From NCBI GenBank assembly GCA_000634415.1, contig JFNH01000008.1:1-64000 (forward strand): a DNA stretch of 64,000 nucleotides, in the 5' to 3' direction. Positions 9,740-19,927 of this stretch are shown piece after piece. The notes beneath the pieces were generated by a model that was not told the DNA's origin, did no database searches, and was given only the letters and a program-made list of their open reading frames with translations. The position numbers and the translations under genes were made by a program. The stretch's first letter is position 1; each line of letters opens with the position of its first letter. The stretch comes from Prochlorococcus sp. scB245a_519A13. GTDB taxonomy: Bacteria > Cyanobacteriota > Cyanobacteriia > PCC-6307 > Cyanobiaceae.

Positions 9740-11152
9740 ATGAAAAATGATTTAAACTTAACAGATTTTTTAAAAGATGTATTTTCCTCTTTCGATAAGA
9801 AAGTTGAAAATTCTGGTTTAGTAAGTATTTGTGTTGAGATTCCTTGTATTGATTTGTTTCAAGTTTATGAATTGTTAATAAATCAATATCCGTTTTCTTC
9901 ATTTTGGGAGGAATCTGATGGCATTTCATATATAGCTTTCGAGAAGTGTAAATATGTTACTCTGGATGGACCAAAAAGATTTGAGGTAGCAAAAGAGTTT
10001 AATTCTGAGAATTTTAAAAATTTAATTAACTTAACTAATGAATCGCATAATTCTGCACTTTCAAAAATTATTTATTTATTTTCTTTCTCTGAAAATTTGA
10101 ATAATAAGAATTTAACTTCAGATATCCCTAGTTTGGAAGCCATTTTGCCAAAAATATTAATTACTAAAAGTGGCAAGAATTGCTGGTTAAGAATCAATGG
10201 TCATGTTGAAGGTAAATCATCATTAAGAACATTAATTGAAGAAATATGGACAATTAGAAATCAAGTTATTAATTCTGGCTCAGAATTAATAAAATCATCT
10301 GGCTTAAAAACTAGTTTTGATTCACCTTTTATTGATGATTTCTCACGCTCCTTAGAAACTTCTAAAACAAACATGAAAAAAGTAGTAAATAGAGGAATTC
10401 AATTAGTAGAGAAAGATATCCTCGAAAAGATAGTTTTAGCGAATAGGGTTAAAATAAAACTTAAAAATAAATTAGATTTAGTAGAAATTTTAAAAAGATT
10501 TAAAAAGAAGCAACCAAATACATGTAGATACGTTTGGAAAAGGAATAGTAAGGATATTTTGTTTGGAGCATCTCCAGAAAAATTATTTTCTTTCTCTAAA
10601 CCTAATTTAACTTTAGAGGCTCTTGCTGGAACTATCTCTACTAATTCAAATTTTAAGAAACTCCTAAAAAGTACTAAAGACTTAAAGGAACATAATTATG
10701 TAATACAACATTTGATTAAATCTTTAGAAGTTTCAAAAATAACAAACTTTAAAAAAAGTGATATTAAGGTAAATTCATTTGGAGATATTTCTCATTTGCA
10801 AACACTCATTTTCTCTAAAGTTGAAAATATTTGTCCTTTTGAATTGCTTAAAAACTTACATCCATCTCCAGCTGTTTGTGGATACCCCAAAAATGCAGCA
10901 TTGGATTGGATAAACACTCTTGAGTCTTTCCCTAGAGGAAATTATGCTTCTCCAATGGGTTGGGTTGATGCATCTGGCAATGCTTCATTTCTTTTGGCAA
11001 TAAGAGGCGCAAGATGTATTGAAGAAAATATTGAATTTACTGCAGGTTCAGGTATAGTTTCTGGATCCGTTTTAGAGAAAGAAATAGATGAGATTAAATT
11101 AAAATTTGAATCTATTGTAAAACAGATATTTTGCGCTAAAAATCATAGATAA
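9740..11152 (+). CDS. menF: Isochorismate synthase
   Basis: Converts chorismate to isochorismate, the entry step of phylloquinone synthesis. The C-terminal half (from about residue 200) is a chorismate-binding domain with [39 protein letters not shown] and [12 protein letters not shown], then [11 protein letters not shown] near the end. Length 470 is typical. Context with menA, menC and menE favours MenF over anthranilate or aminodeoxychorismate synthase. Its 3' end overlaps gshB (convergent) by 17 bases. Confidence 0.9.
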   Translation: MKNDLNLTDFLKDVFSSFDKKVENSGLVSICVEIPCIDLFQVYELLINQYPFSSFWEESDGISYIAFEKCKYVTLDGPKRFEVAKEFNSENFKNLINLTNESHNSALSKIIYLFSFSENLNNKNLTSDIPSLEAILPKILITKSGKNCWLRINGHVEGKSSLRTLIEEIWTIRNQVINSGSELIKSSGLKTSFDSPFIDDFSRSLETSKTNMKKVVNRGIQLVEKDILEKIVLANRVKIKLKNKLDLVEILKRFKKKQPNTCRYVWKRNSKDILFGASPEKLFSFSKPNLTLEALAGTISTNSNFKKLLKSTKDLKEHNYVIQHLIKSLEVSKITNFKKSDIKVNSFGDISHLQTLIFSKVENICPFELLKNLHPSPAVCGYPKNAALDWINTLESFPRGNYASPMGWVDASGNASFLLAIRGARCIEENIEFTAGSGIVSGSVLEKEIDEIKLKFESIVKQIFCAKNHR

Positions 11153-12068
11153 TTTCTACTAATTTTTCAATAACTTCCTCCGAAACATTTTTATTGGATA
11201 AATTTTCTATTTCTCTTAAACCTGTTGGACTGGTTACATTAATCTCGCTAAGCATTCCATTTATTACATCAATACCTACAAAAAATAAACCCTCATCTTT
11301 GAAGTGTTGAGATAATTCTGAGCAGATACTTTTTTCTTTTTCTGTTAATAATGTGGGTTCAGCCTTGCCTCCCATCGCTAAATTACTCCTAAAATCGCCT
11401 CCTTGAGGAATCCTATTTATTGATCCAATTGCTTCTCCGTTTACGATAATTATTCTTTTATCACCCTCTATGACTTCAGGAATAAATTTTTGCATCATAA
11501 CGGGTAATTCTTCTTGAGAAGTGATTAATTCAATGATTGATTTAATTCCTGGAGAATTTTTATTTATCCTTATAACACCTTGACCACCTTTTCCTCCAAG
11601 AGGTTTTATGACTACTTCATTATTTATATTTGCAAAATTAATAAGATCTTTTACCTTACTCGCAACTATTGTAGGTGCCATTAAGTGGCTGTATCTTAAA
11701 GCACCTAGCTTTTCATTCCACGCTCTTAGCGATGAGGGTTTGTTAATTACTTTTACTCCTTTTCTTTCGGCAACTTCTAAAAGATGGGTTGCATATAAAT
11801 AAGCCTCATTTACAGGAGGATCTTTTCTCATCCAAATGCAATTAAATTCGGCGAGAGGTATGCAATCATTCTCTTTGAAAGAAATCCACGGAATTACTTC
11901 AACTTTTACGGAAGATGCCCATACTTCATCACCTCTAGCTTCCAGGTCTTGAGGAGTACAACTCCAGATTTCAATATTTTTTTTTGATGATGCTTGCATT
12001 AAAGCAGCAGTTGAATCTTTTAAGGGATTTATATTTTTAATTGGATCTATTACGAATAGAAATTTCAT
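11136..12068 (-). CDS. gshB: Glutathione synthetase
   Basis: Joins gamma-glutamylcysteine and glycine using ATP to give glutathione. The 310-residue ATP-grasp protein shows the N-terminal FVIDPI segment, [16 protein letters not shown] (ATP-binding loop), [15 protein letters not shown] and the C-terminal [13 protein letters not shown]. It lies 5 bases downstream of the glutaredoxin gene on the same strand, so the two glutathione-linked genes probably share a transcript. Confidence 0.96.
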   Translation of the reverse strand: MKFLFVIDPIKNINPLKDSTAALMQASSKKNIEIWSCTPQDLEARGDEVWASSVKVEVIPWISFKENDCIPLAEFNCIWMRKDPPVNEAYLYATHLLEVAERKGVKVINKPSSLRAWNEKLGALRYSHLMAPTIVASKVKDLINFANINNEVVIKPLGGKGGQGVIRINKNSPGIKSIIELITSQEELPVMMQKFIPEVIEGDKRIIIVNGEAIGSINRIPQGGDFRSNLAMGGKAEPTLLTEKEKSICSELSQHFKDEGLFFVGIDVINGMLSEINVTSPTGLREIENLSNKNVSEEVIEKLVEIIYDF

Positions 12069-12073
12069 AAGAT

Positions 12074-12328
12074 CTAGTTTAATAATGCTTCTAATTTATT
12101 TTCATTTTCTAATGCGTAGAGATCGTCGCAGCCTCCGATACCCTCATTATCTATAAATATTTGTGGTAATGTTCTTCTACCATCAGCTCTTTCAATCATC
12201 AATGCTCTGGCATCTTCGTCGCCATCTATTTTATATTCTGTAAAATTTATATTTTTTTTCTTGAGTAGTGATTTTGCTCGAATACAGAATGGGCAATATT
12301 GCCAAGTATAAATTTCAACTTTGGACAT
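12074..12328 (-). CDS. grxC: Glutaredoxin, dithiol class
   Basis: Small (84-residue) thioltransferase with the dithiol active site C12-P-F-C15, the TLPQIFID loop (cis-proline) and GGCDDLYAL glutathione-binding segment. It uses glutathione to reduce disulfides. The gene sits directly upstream of gshB. A TATACT hexamer on the plus strand (about 12351-12356) lies in the spacer toward prfB. GrxC and GrxA-type names are used inconsistently for this size class. Confidence 0.93.
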   Translation of the reverse strand: MSKVEIYTWQYCPFCIRAKSLLKKKNINFTEYKIDGDEDARALMIERADGRRTLPQIFIDNEGIGGCDDLYALENENKLEALLN

Positions 12329-12404
12329 TTTTTTAAAATAATACTTAGTTTATACTATTAAACAAAAGTGCTTGTTAGATTATAAATAACGATTAAATTC
12401 TATT

Positions 12405-13527
12405 TTGATAGATATTACAGATTTCAAAAAAGATCTTTCGGAACTAACAGAGCGCCTGGGTAATGCTCAGGATTGTCTTTGACGTTCCAAGATTAAAAGC
12501 GAAAAGGAAAGAGTTAGAGCAAATTTCTGCTCAGCCTGAATTTTGGGAAAATCAAGAAGAAGCTAAAAAGCAAATGTTAATCCTTGATGATGTCAAAGCC
12601 CAACTTGAATTGTTAGATAAATGGAAAATTTTTATTTCTGATGCTAATGCCTCTCTTGAGCTTTATTCTCTAGAGCCCGAAGAGGAAATGATTTTAGAAT
12701 CGCAGCTGGGATTAAAGAAATTAAGAGAGAATTTGGATAAATGGGAATTTGAAAGATTGTTATGTGGTGAATACGATAAGGAAGGAGCAGTAGTTTCTAT
12801 TAACGCAGGTGCGGGTGGAACAGATGCGCAGGATTGGGTAGAGATATTATTAAGAATGTACTCAAGATGGGCCGATAATAATCAAATGAGCCTTATCATT
12901 AATGAATTATCTCAAGGAGAAGAAGCAGGTATTAAAAGTGTAACGTTCGAAATTGATGGAAAATATGCATATGGCTATCTGCAACATGAAAAAGGAACTC
13001 ATAGATTAGTAAGAATTTCTCCTTTCAATGCCAATGGCAAAAGACAAACCAGCTTTGCTGGGGTAGAGGTTATGCCAAAATTAGATGATAATATTTCACT
13101 TGATATACCTGAAAAAGATTTAGAAATCACAACAAGTAGATCCGGTGGAGCTGGAGGACAAAATGTTAATAAAGTAGAAACAGCAGTGAGAATTGTTCAT
13201 TTGCCTTCAGGGATTTCAGTAAGATGTACTCAAGAAAGATCTCAATTACAAAATAAAGAAAAAGCTATGTTACTTTTAAAGTCTAAACTATTAGTGATTG
13301 CTAAAGAACAACGAGCTGCTGAAGTCGCTGATATTAAAGGTGACATTGTGGAAGCTGCATGGGGCAATCAAATAAGAAATTATGTTTTCCATCCCTATCA
13401 AATGGTAAAAGATCTTAGGACTATGCAGGAGACTAACGAGTTAGATAGTGTTTTAGATGGTGGACTTGAACCATTTATTCATGAATTATTACGTATGAAT
13501 ATTTCTTCTAATGAATCTCTTGAATAA
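12405..13527 (+). CDS. prfB: Peptide chain release factor 2, expressed by +1 frameshift
   Basis: Release factor recognising UGA and UAA. The gene is split by an in-frame TGA. A zero-frame segment from a TTG at 12405 encodes 25 residues ([18 protein letters not shown], then NAQDCL) and runs into CTT TGA C at 12477-12483. Skipping T12480 joins it to the frame reading [14 protein letters not shown]. The fused product has about 373 residues, the normal RF2 length, and includes the RF2-specific SPF tripeptide near 205 and GGQ near 250-252. Reading only the downstream frame from the ATG at 12463 gives a false N-terminus. The TTG start is inferred from homology to the RF2 N-terminus. Confidence 0.95.
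12465..12483 (+). promoter_or_regulatory. Programmed +1 frameshift site of prfB
   Basis: Slippery CTT followed by an in-frame TGA and C, preceded by CAGGAT, which could serve as the internal Shine-Dalgarno-like stimulator. This is the known RF2 autoregulation device: low RF2 slows termination at the UGA, so ribosomes shift and make more RF2. The stimulator (AGGA rather than AGGGGG) is weak compared with the enterobacterial one. Confidence 0.88.
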
Positions 13528-13530
13528 CTA

Positions 13531-13713
13531 ATGGAAAATAAAAACGAAATTTTAGAAAAAAAAGTTTCTCCTCCAAGCTTTATAAAGCTTGCTATGAGAA
13601 ATATGGTAAGGAAAGGCTCAAAAAGTATTTCTCATTTTTCAATAACCTTTCTAGTTTTAATTGGGATATTAATACTTGTGGCCACAATAGGTAAGCCCAA
13701 TATTCCAGTTTAA
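13531..13713 (+). CDS. Small conserved cyanobacterial membrane protein (DUF3285-like)
   Basis: A 60-residue protein with a charged N-terminus, a basic patch (RNMVRKGSKS) and one hydrophobic segment at about residues 37-52 (ITFLVLIGILILVATI). It resembles the short DUF3285 family of cyanobacteria, whose function is unknown. It begins 3 bases after prfB stops and ends 6 bases before ybeY, so it is probably co-transcribed with both. Confidence 0.75.
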   Translation: MENKNEILEKKVSPPSFIKLAMRNMVRKGSKSISHFSITFLVLIGILILVATIGKPNIPV

Positions 13714-13719
13714 GAATGT

Positions 13720-14259
13720 ATGAAAGAAAAAATTATTTCTGAAATAAATTTAGATTTGGTTTTTCAATGTAATGATTTCTCTCAATTTTCAAATAAGTTA
13801 AAAGATACTAAAACTCATCTTATTTTTGAATCTATTTTTTGGGAGAAAGTTTTTTTATCTTGGATAAATACTATATTAAAAAAAGAGGATTATGAATTAC
13901 CAAATTATATTTTTGAAAAAAAATCTTTTTCATTAGGCTTACAGATAATATCTAATCAAGAAATTGCTTCTTTGAACAAGAAATGGATGCAAAAAAATGG
14001 TCCAACTGATGTTCTATCTTTTCCAATTATTTCTGATGAATCTCTAAATAATTTAGATCATATAGAGTTGGGAGATATTTTTATATCATTTGATATGGCA
14101 CTTGAGCAATCTTTTGAATATGAACATTCAATCTATAGAGAGATGATCTGGTTGGCTAGTCATGGATTTTTACATCTTTTGGGATGGGAACATAATAATG
14201 AGCATGATTTAGAAAATATGTTAAATTTCCAAGAATATTTAATTACTCGATTAGATTAA
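13720..14259 (+). CDS. ybeY: Endoribonuclease YbeY
   Basis: Zinc-dependent RNase involved in 16S rRNA 3' end maturation and ribosome quality control. The UPF0054 signature [11 protein letters not shown] (H-x3-H-x5-H) is present near the C-terminus. PTDVLSFP and LGDIFIS are also family features. The 179-residue protein has an N-terminal extension typical of cyanobacterial forms. It lies in a tight plus-strand run, directly followed by dgkA. Confidence 0.94.
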   Translation: MKEKIISEINLDLVFQCNDFSQFSNKLKDTKTHLIFESIFWEKVFLSWINTILKKEDYELPNYIFEKKSFSLGLQIISNQEIASLNKKWMQKNGPTDVLSFPIISDESLNNLDHIELGDIFISFDMALEQSFEYEHSIYREMIWLASHGFLHLLGWEHNNEHDLENMLNFQEYLITRLD

Positions 14260-14265
14260 AAATCA

Positions 14266-14676
14266 ATGGAAAAAAAAATAAACTATTTAGAAAATAGAAA
14301 AGAATCATACAAAACTTCTAGTAATGTATTTATAAGTTTTAAGTATGCTTTCAGTGGTATTAGATATGTATTAAAAACTTCAAGAAATTTTAAAATTCAA
14401 TTAATTTTTGCAGTTACAAGTTTAATAATTGGTTTTTTACTCAAAATTAGTCTAAGTAATTATGTTATTTTGATTGCAACAATAATGTCTGTTTTAATAT
14501 TAGAAATATTGAACACATCTATTGAATCAATCGTTGATTTAGTAGTGAAAAAAGAATTTAGTATTTTGGCTAAAATTTCAAAAGATACTTCTGCAGGAGC
14601 AGTATTATTAGCTTCCATCAATTCTGTTATTATTGCTGTATATATCTTTGTTCCTAAAATAAAGTTGTTATTTTAA
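14266..14676 (+). CDS. dgkA: Diacylglycerol kinase, prokaryotic membrane type
   Basis: Small membrane kinase of the DgkA family with a basic N-terminal region, FKYAFSGIRY, and three predicted transmembrane helices. It carries the NTSIESIVDL motif corresponding to the family's NTAIExVVDL. In this family the substrate may be diacylglycerol or undecaprenol, and the sequence alone does not decide. The ybeY-dgkA order is common among bacteria, and here trpG follows 12 bases downstream. Confidence 0.9.
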   Translation: MEKKINYLENRKESYKTSSNVFISFKYAFSGIRYVLKTSRNFKIQLIFAVTSLIIGFLLKISLSNYVILIATIMSVLILEILNTSIESIVDLVVKKEFSILAKISKDTSAGAVLLASINSVIIAVYIFVPKIKLLF

Positions 14677-14688
14677 ATCCATATAAAT

Positions 14689-15285
14689 ATGTTTCTTGTT
14701 ATTGATAATTACGATAGTTTTACTTATAACCTTGTTCAATATTTAGGAGAACTTTCAGTTGAGCATGAAATAACTAAAGAATTAATAGTTAAAAGAAATG
14801 ATGAAATTACTCTAGAAGAAATTATCAAACTAAATCCTGGTGGAATTCTCTTATCTCCAGGTCCAGGTAATCCAGATCAATCTGGAATTTGTCTGCCAAT
14901 TCTAAAAAAATTATCTAAAAATATTCCGACCTTGGGAGTTTGTTTAGGTCATCAAGCTTTGGCCCAAGCTTTTGGAGGTAAGGTTATAGTTGGGAAAGAA
15001 CTTATGCATGGTAAGACATCCAAAATATTTCATAATCAAAAAGGATTGTTTAAAGATATCGAGACTCCATTTGTGGCTACTAGATATCATAGTCTTATAG
15101 TTGATTCAAGTTCTTTACCATCTTGTTTCGACATAACTGCGACTTTAGAAGACTCAACAATTATGGCTATCTCTCATAAAGAATATAAACATTTACATGG
15201 GGTACAGTTCCATCCTGAAAGTGTTTTGACGCAATTTGGTCATAAATTAATTAGTAATTTTCTAAAAATGGCTGAACAAAAGTAA
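14689..15285 (+). CDS. trpG: Anthranilate/aminodeoxychorismate synthase glutamine amidotransferase subunit
   Basis: Class I glutamine amidotransferase supplying ammonia for tryptophan and, in many bacteria, also folate synthesis. Catalytic triad: C85 in GVCLGHQA, and H175 and E177 in QFHPES. The N-terminal MFLVIDNYDSFTYNLVQYL is characteristic of TrpG/PabA. Length 198 is standard. The synthase subunit is not adjacent, which fits an amphibolic enzyme shared by TrpE and PabB, but this is inference. Confidence 0.92.
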   Translation: MFLVIDNYDSFTYNLVQYLGELSVEHEITKELIVKRNDEITLEEIIKLNPGGILLSPGPGNPDQSGICLPILKKLSKNIPTLGVCLGHQALAQAFGGKVIVGKELMHGKTSKIFHNQKGLFKDIETPFVATRYHSLIVDSSSLPSCFDITATLEDSTIMAISHKEYKHLHGVQFHPESVLTQFGHKLISNFLKMAEQK

Positions 15286-15305
15286 AATAAAAAAAAATTA
15301 ATATT

Positions 15306-16031
15306 ATGATTTCTCAAATTAAAAACTTTTTATTTTTGATATTAGTTAGCTCTTTTTTACCTACCTCATTATTGGCAAGGAACTTAGGAATAAAAAGTTT
15401 GGGACATAGTAGTTTTTTAATTACTAGTGCAGATAAATCTATTCTTATAAATCCCTTTAAAGCAATAGGTTGTGCAAGTAATTTAAAGGAGCCAAAAGAA
15501 GTCAACGTAGATTTTATTTTGGCTAGTTCTAGGCTTCCAGATGAAGGATATAATCCTAATGATCAATTAATGTTCGTTGACCCAGGAATCTATCAATTTG
15601 AGGATATTTTATTAAATGGAATCTCTGTACCACATGACAGAGTAGATGGAAGAAGATTTGGGATGGCAACTGTTTGGAGTTGGGAGCAGAATGATCTTAA
15701 AATTGTTCATATGGGAGGAGCTGCTGGTGATATTGATATAAACAGTCAAATTATTTTGTCTAGTCCAGATATATTGTTTATTTCAATTGGAGGAGGAATA
15801 AAATCTTACAATGGTAAAGAAGCCTCAAAAATAGTTAAGCTTCTAAAACCTAATGTAGTTATTCCTGTTCACTTTGAACGCGGCAAAAAAATTAATAAAG
15901 AATGTGATTTCTCAAATGCTGATTTATTTATCGATAATATGAAAGATTTTAAAGTAAAATATGTTGGAAAAGATTTTCAAATAAAACCTAAAAGAATCGA
16001 TCAAAATACAATTTATATTTTCAGTAATTAA
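15306..16031 (+). CDS. Exported metallo-beta-lactamase-fold protein with altered metal site
   Basis: A 241-residue protein with a signal peptide (hydrophobic residues about 8-24) followed by an MBL-fold core of the UlaG-like subgroup. Visible elements are HSSFLIT at 34-40, HMGGAAGDID at 135-144 and PVHFE at 187-191. The usual HxHxDH metal motif is not present: the equivalent segment appears to be ILASSRLPDE at 71-80. Metal binding or catalysis may therefore be changed or lost. It follows trpG by 20 bases and overlaps hisC (convergent) by 4. Substrate unknown. Confidence 0.75.
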   Translation: MISQIKNFLFLILVSSFLPTSLLARNLGIKSLGHSSFLITSADKSILINPFKAIGCASNLKEPKEVNVDFILASSRLPDEGYNPNDQLMFVDPGIYQFEDILLNGISVPHDRVDGRRFGMATVWSWEQNDLKIVHMGGAAGDIDINSQIILSSPDILFISIGGGIKSYNGKEASKIVKLLKPNVVIPVHFERGKKINKECDFSNADLFIDNMKDFKVKYVGKDFQIKPKRIDQNTIYIFSN

Positions 16032-17137
16032 TTTTTTAAATCTAATATCTTGTAATTGTCCCAGAAAAAAATCATTTGTTCTTTAGTTCCAATACTAACC
16101 CTTATAGAATTAGCGATATCTTTTTTGTTTTCCATACTTCTAATAAGAATACCTTTTTCTCTCATCTGTTGTATTAAGATTTTAGGATCTTTTTTTGGCC
16201 AAATTAAGAAATAATTACCTCCACTAAAGTGAGTTCTGATTTTTGTTGATTTGAATTTATTTAAAATCCATTCCCTAGCCTTTTTTACTTCTAAAACATA
16301 ATTATCAATATATGATTTGTCTTTAAGTGCTGCTAATGCAGCTGTTATAGCAAAGCTGTTTACATCATATGGTCCTGTAACTTTATTAATGTACTGAATT
16401 AAACTTTTATTGCCAAAAGTAAAACCTATTCTTAAACCAGCTAGACCTGCAGTTTTTGAAAGAGATTGGATTATTAGTATATTTTTATTCTTTTCAAAAT
16501 CTATCGATTCAAGAAGACTGTCTCCATTAAATTTTTCATATAGTTCATCAACAACTATTAATGAATCGTTATTGATATTGGCTAAATTAATTATTTCATG
16601 AGAGCTTAGAACAGTTCCTGTTGGATTATTTGGATTGCAAATAAATATTAACTTTGGATTATGATCTATTATTTTTTCCCTAAATTCTTCGATAGGGAAT
16701 AGAAAATTTTCTCCAATGTAAGAACAACTTATTTTTTTCATTCCTCGGATTTCTGCACAAGGAGAATAGTAACCAAAAGTTGGATTTGTGGTTAGAAATA
16801 TCTGATCTTTTTCTCCAAAGCAATTGAAAATTGCATTTATTGCTGCATCTGCTCCATTGAAAATTCCGATTTCATCATTACCAAATTTTCTTGAATCAAG
16901 ATATTTATCACATAAAAATTTTTTTAAAAAATTATATTCCGGATAAATTGATATCTCATCTAACTTTATCGCTTGTAATGCCTCTAAAACCTTAGGACTT
17001 GGACCTAAAGTATTTTCATTAAAGTCTAAGCGGAGTAAATTTCTTCTATTTTCTAAAGGTGCAGAGTAAGACTGCATATTTATTATTTCTTCTCTTGGTT
17101 TTGGGAAAAGATTATTTAATGGATCAAAATCATTCAT
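16028..17137 (-). CDS. hisC: Histidinol-phosphate aminotransferase
   Basis: Class I/II PLP aminotransferase. Family features include RLDFNENTLGPSPKVLEAL, FICNPNNPTGTV, the aspartate of VVDELYEKF, and the Schiff-base lysine in QSLSKTAGLAGLRIGF. Length 369 is normal. It most likely acts in histidine synthesis, but HisC-like proteins can also transaminate phenylalanine, tyrosine or other amines, and no his genes are adjacent. The start codon shares a base with the stop of the upstream argS gene, so the two are probably co-transcribed. Confidence 0.85.
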   Translation of the reverse strand: MNDFDPLNNLFPKPREEIINMQSYSAPLENRRNLLRLDFNENTLGPSPKVLEALQAIKLDEISIYPEYNFLKKFLCDKYLDSRKFGNDEIGIFNGADAAINAIFNCFGEKDQIFLTTNPTFGYYSPCAEIRGMKKISCSYIGENFLFPIEEFREKIIDHNPKLIFICNPNNPTGTVLSSHEIINLANINNDSLIVVDELYEKFNGDSLLESIDFEKNKNILIIQSLSKTAGLAGLRIGFTFGNKSLIQYINKVTGPYDVNSFAITAALAALKDKSYIDNYVLEVKKAREWILNKFKSTKIRTHFSGGNYFLIWPKKDPKILIQQMREKGILIRSMENKKDIANSIRVSIGTKEQMIFFWDNYKILDLKN

Positions 17138-18951
17138 TACATTCTTTCTAAAGTTTCAATTCCTAAAAGCTCTAAGCTTAATTTTAGTGTTTTTGCAGTT
17201 AGGTCACATAAATTAAGCCTAGAGATTTTTATATTTTTTTCTTCTTTGAGGATTGGAACTTGATCATAGAATCTATTAAAAGTCTGACATAGCTCGAACA
17301 GATAATTGCATAATCTATTTGGCATTAAGTCTTTTTCAATAGAAATTATGACTTCATCGAACCTAAGTAATTTTCTGATAAGTTTCCACTCAGATTTATG
17401 TTCATAATTTACGTACTGAAAATCTTTAGATTCATAAACAAAATCATTTTTTCTTTTAATTCCTAAAATTCTTACTAGTGTATATAACAAATAAGGAGCA
17501 GTATTACCATTAAGGGAAAGCATTTTATCAAAACTAAATTGATAATTAGTAATCCTATTTTGACTTAAATCTGCATACTTAACAGCTCCTAATCCAATAA
17601 TTCTTGAAGTATTTGCTATAAACTCCTCGGTCTCATAACGATCTTCATCTTCTAATCTTTTCAATAAATCTTCTTTTGCTCTTCTAACTGCTTCATTTAA
17701 TAAATCTTTTAGGCGTATTGTTTCACCTTCTCTTGTCTTTAGTTTTTTGCCATCAATTCCTTGAACTAACCCAAAAGGGACATGGTCTACTTGACAATTT
17801 TCTGGGATCCATTTTGCTTTTTTTGCAACTTGAAAAACTCCAGCAAAATGATTTGCTTGCCCATGATCAGTTACATAAATAATTCTTGAAGCATCATCGC
17901 CATTAGGAGGTTTATTGAATCTGTATCTTATAGCAGCAAGATCTGTGGTGGCATAATTAAAACCTCCATCTTTTTTTTGAATAATTAGCGGTAAAGGTTT
18001 GCCTTCTTTATTTGTCATCCCATCTAAAAATACACATTTTGCTCCTTGATCTTCTACTAATATTTTTTCTAAATTCAAATCATTAATAACTGATTTTAAG
18101 AAGGGATTATAAAAAGATTCACCTCTTTCTTCTATTTTTATTTTTAAATTTTTATAGATTTCATCAAATTCTTTCCTTGATTGATCACATAATAATTTCC
18201 AAGCTTTAATCGATTTAATATCCCCACTTTGTAACTTAACTACTTCCTCTCTAGATCTTTTTTGGAATTCAGATTCGTTATCAAATCTTTTTTTTGATTC
18301 TTTATAAAATTCAACTAAATCACTTATCTTGATCTTTCCTATTTCTTCTAGATCATTTGAATATAAATCTTTGAGCTGAGTAATAAGCATGCCAAATTGC
18401 GTTCCCCAATCACCAACATGATTGAGTCTTAATACTTCATAACCTCTTAACTCGAAAATTCTAGATATTGAGTCACCTATTATTGTTGATCTTAAATGCC
18501 CTACATGCATTTCTTTAGCAATATTAGGGCTAGAAAAATCTACAATAACCTTATTGGATAAACCACTATCTAAATCTTTTCTAATTAGAGGTATACCAGC
18601 CCTATTGCATTGAATATTTGACTTAATTTCATTTATTAGAACCTCATCTTTTAATTTTATATTTATAAATCCAGGTCCAGCTATTTCTAGACTCTTACAT
18701 AATTTTGCTATGCTTTTATTTTTATTTAAAAGGTTAATAAAATCATTAGAAATATCTCTTGGGTTCTTTTTATATATTTTAGATAAACTTAAACAAATAT
18801 TACATTGATAATCACCAAATTCCTCTTTTGATGATTGTGTAATTAAATTCTTGCTAAGAATTTCGAATTCTCCTTTTTTATCATTTTTTTCAAGACTATC
18901 TAAAAGAGATTTTTCAAATTGTTTTGTTAATTCTTTAAAAATGATTAGCAT
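17137..18951 (-). CDS. argS: Arginine-tRNA ligase
   Basis: Class I aminoacyl-tRNA synthetase charging tRNA-Arg. HIGH-like motif HVGHLRST follows SSPNIAKEM at about residue 145. The KMSKS loop is replaced by [14 protein letters not shown], as is usual for bacterial ArgRS. N-terminal (Add1) and C-terminal anticodon-binding (DALR) regions are both present. Length 604. It lies between nadC and hisC on the same strand. Confidence 0.96.
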   Translation of the reverse strand: MLIIFKELTKQFEKSLLDSLEKNDKKGEFEILSKNLITQSSKEEFGDYQCNICLSLSKIYKKNPRDISNDFINLLNKNKSIAKLCKSLEIAGPGFINIKLKDEVLINEIKSNIQCNRAGIPLIRKDLDSGLSNKVIVDFSSPNIAKEMHVGHLRSTIIGDSISRIFELRGYEVLRLNHVGDWGTQFGMLITQLKDLYSNDLEEIGKIKISDLVEFYKESKKRFDNESEFQKRSREEVVKLQSGDIKSIKAWKLLCDQSRKEFDEIYKNLKIKIEERGESFYNPFLKSVINDLNLEKILVEDQGAKCVFLDGMTNKEGKPLPLIIQKKDGGFNYATTDLAAIRYRFNKPPNGDDASRIIYVTDHGQANHFAGVFQVAKKAKWIPENCQVDHVPFGLVQGIDGKKLKTREGETIRLKDLLNEAVRRAKEDLLKRLEDEDRYETEEFIANTSRIIGLGAVKYADLSQNRITNYQFSFDKMLSLNGNTAPYLLYTLVRILGIKRKNDFVYESKDFQYVNYEHKSEWKLIRKLLRFDEVIISIEKDLMPNRLCNYLFELCQTFNRFYDQVPILKEEKNIKISRLNLCDLTAKTLKLSLELLGIETLERM

Positions 18952-18978
18952 TAATTATTCAATTATTTATCTATATGA

Positions 18979-19845
18979 TTAATTAATATAACGCATACTC
19001 AAATCAATCCAATTACTTTTGGTGATTGAAGAACTTGTTGAAATCAAATCAATACCTTTTATAAGGTATTTACTAATTTCTTGAGGGTTTATTCCAGAAA
19101 CTTCTATTATCAAATTTTTATTGACTTCTTTTTGTAGACTATTAATTGATAACTCTCTTAATTCTTGAACGTTTTTTTTGATTATTTCAGGACTAAGTTC
19201 ATCTAATAAGACGCTATCCGCTCCTGCTAATACTGCTTCTTTTGCCTGGTCAATATTCTCAGCTTCAATTATGATATGAGTTGTAAAAGGCGAATTTAGG
19301 CGAATATTTTGTACTGCATTCTTAAGATTATCTGTCCATGCAATATGATTTTCTTTGATCATAGCAGCATCGTATAATCCCATTCTATGATTCACCCCAC
19401 CTCCGCATTTGAATGCATATTTTTCAAATATTCTTAAGCCAGGAGTCGTTTTCCTAGTATCTGCTAATTTTATATTTGTGCCTTCTAATTTATCTGTAAG
19501 ATTCTTTGTATATGTTGATATTCCAGATAAGTGCATTGCTATATTTAAGCTGATCCTTTCACTAGCAAGTAAACTTTTTGAAGGCCCATATATTTCTAAG
19601 AGTTTTTGATCTTTAACAAATTTATCTCCATCAGAGATATTAAATTTTGGACTGATTTTTAAATCAATTTTTCTAAAAATTTCTTTTATAATATCAACCC
19701 CGCAGAATATACCCTCTTCTTTTGCAATCCAATATGCATTACCATTCTCTTCTTTAATAGAGGAACTTGTAAGATCTCCCCTACCTATATCTTCATCGAT
19801 CCAATTATCAATGATTTTACTTATTATTGGAGTATTTAAATCCAC
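18979..19845 (-). CDS. nadC: Nicotinate-nucleotide pyrophosphorylase (quinolinate phosphoribosyltransferase)
   Basis: Makes nicotinate mononucleotide from quinolinate and PRPP in de novo NAD synthesis. The sequence shows the family segments DEDIGRGDLT, LADTRKTTPGLR, KCGGGVNHRMGLYDA, IKENHI and VLLDELSPE. Length 288 is standard. It is 27 bases upstream of argS and may start that operon. nadA and nadB are not in view. Confidence 0.95.
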   Translation of the reverse strand: MDLNTPIISKIIDNWIDEDIGRGDLTSSSIKEENGNAYWIAKEEGIFCGVDIIKEIFRKIDLKISPKFNISDGDKFVKDQKLLEIYGPSKSLLASERISLNIAMHLSGISTYTKNLTDKLEGTNIKLADTRKTTPGLRIFEKYAFKCGGGVNHRMGLYDAAMIKENHIAWTDNLKNAVQNIRLNSPFTTHIIIEAENIDQAKEAVLAGADSVLLDELSPEIIKKNVQELRELSINSLQKEVNKNLIIEVSGINPQEISKYLIKGIDLISTSSSITKSNWIDLSMRYIN

Positions 19846-19927
19846 TAAACTAAGAAATAATTAATTAATAAAAATTAAACTGAAGTTAGAGAATCAACTA
19901 TATATCACTATGTAATTTAACTCAAAT

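Noticed and set aside
12463-12480. prfB reading from ATG 12463 as the true start
   Set aside because: The resulting N-terminus (MLRIVF) has no RF2 resemblance, whereas the frame upstream of the TGA gives the usual RF2 N-terminus joined by the frameshift.
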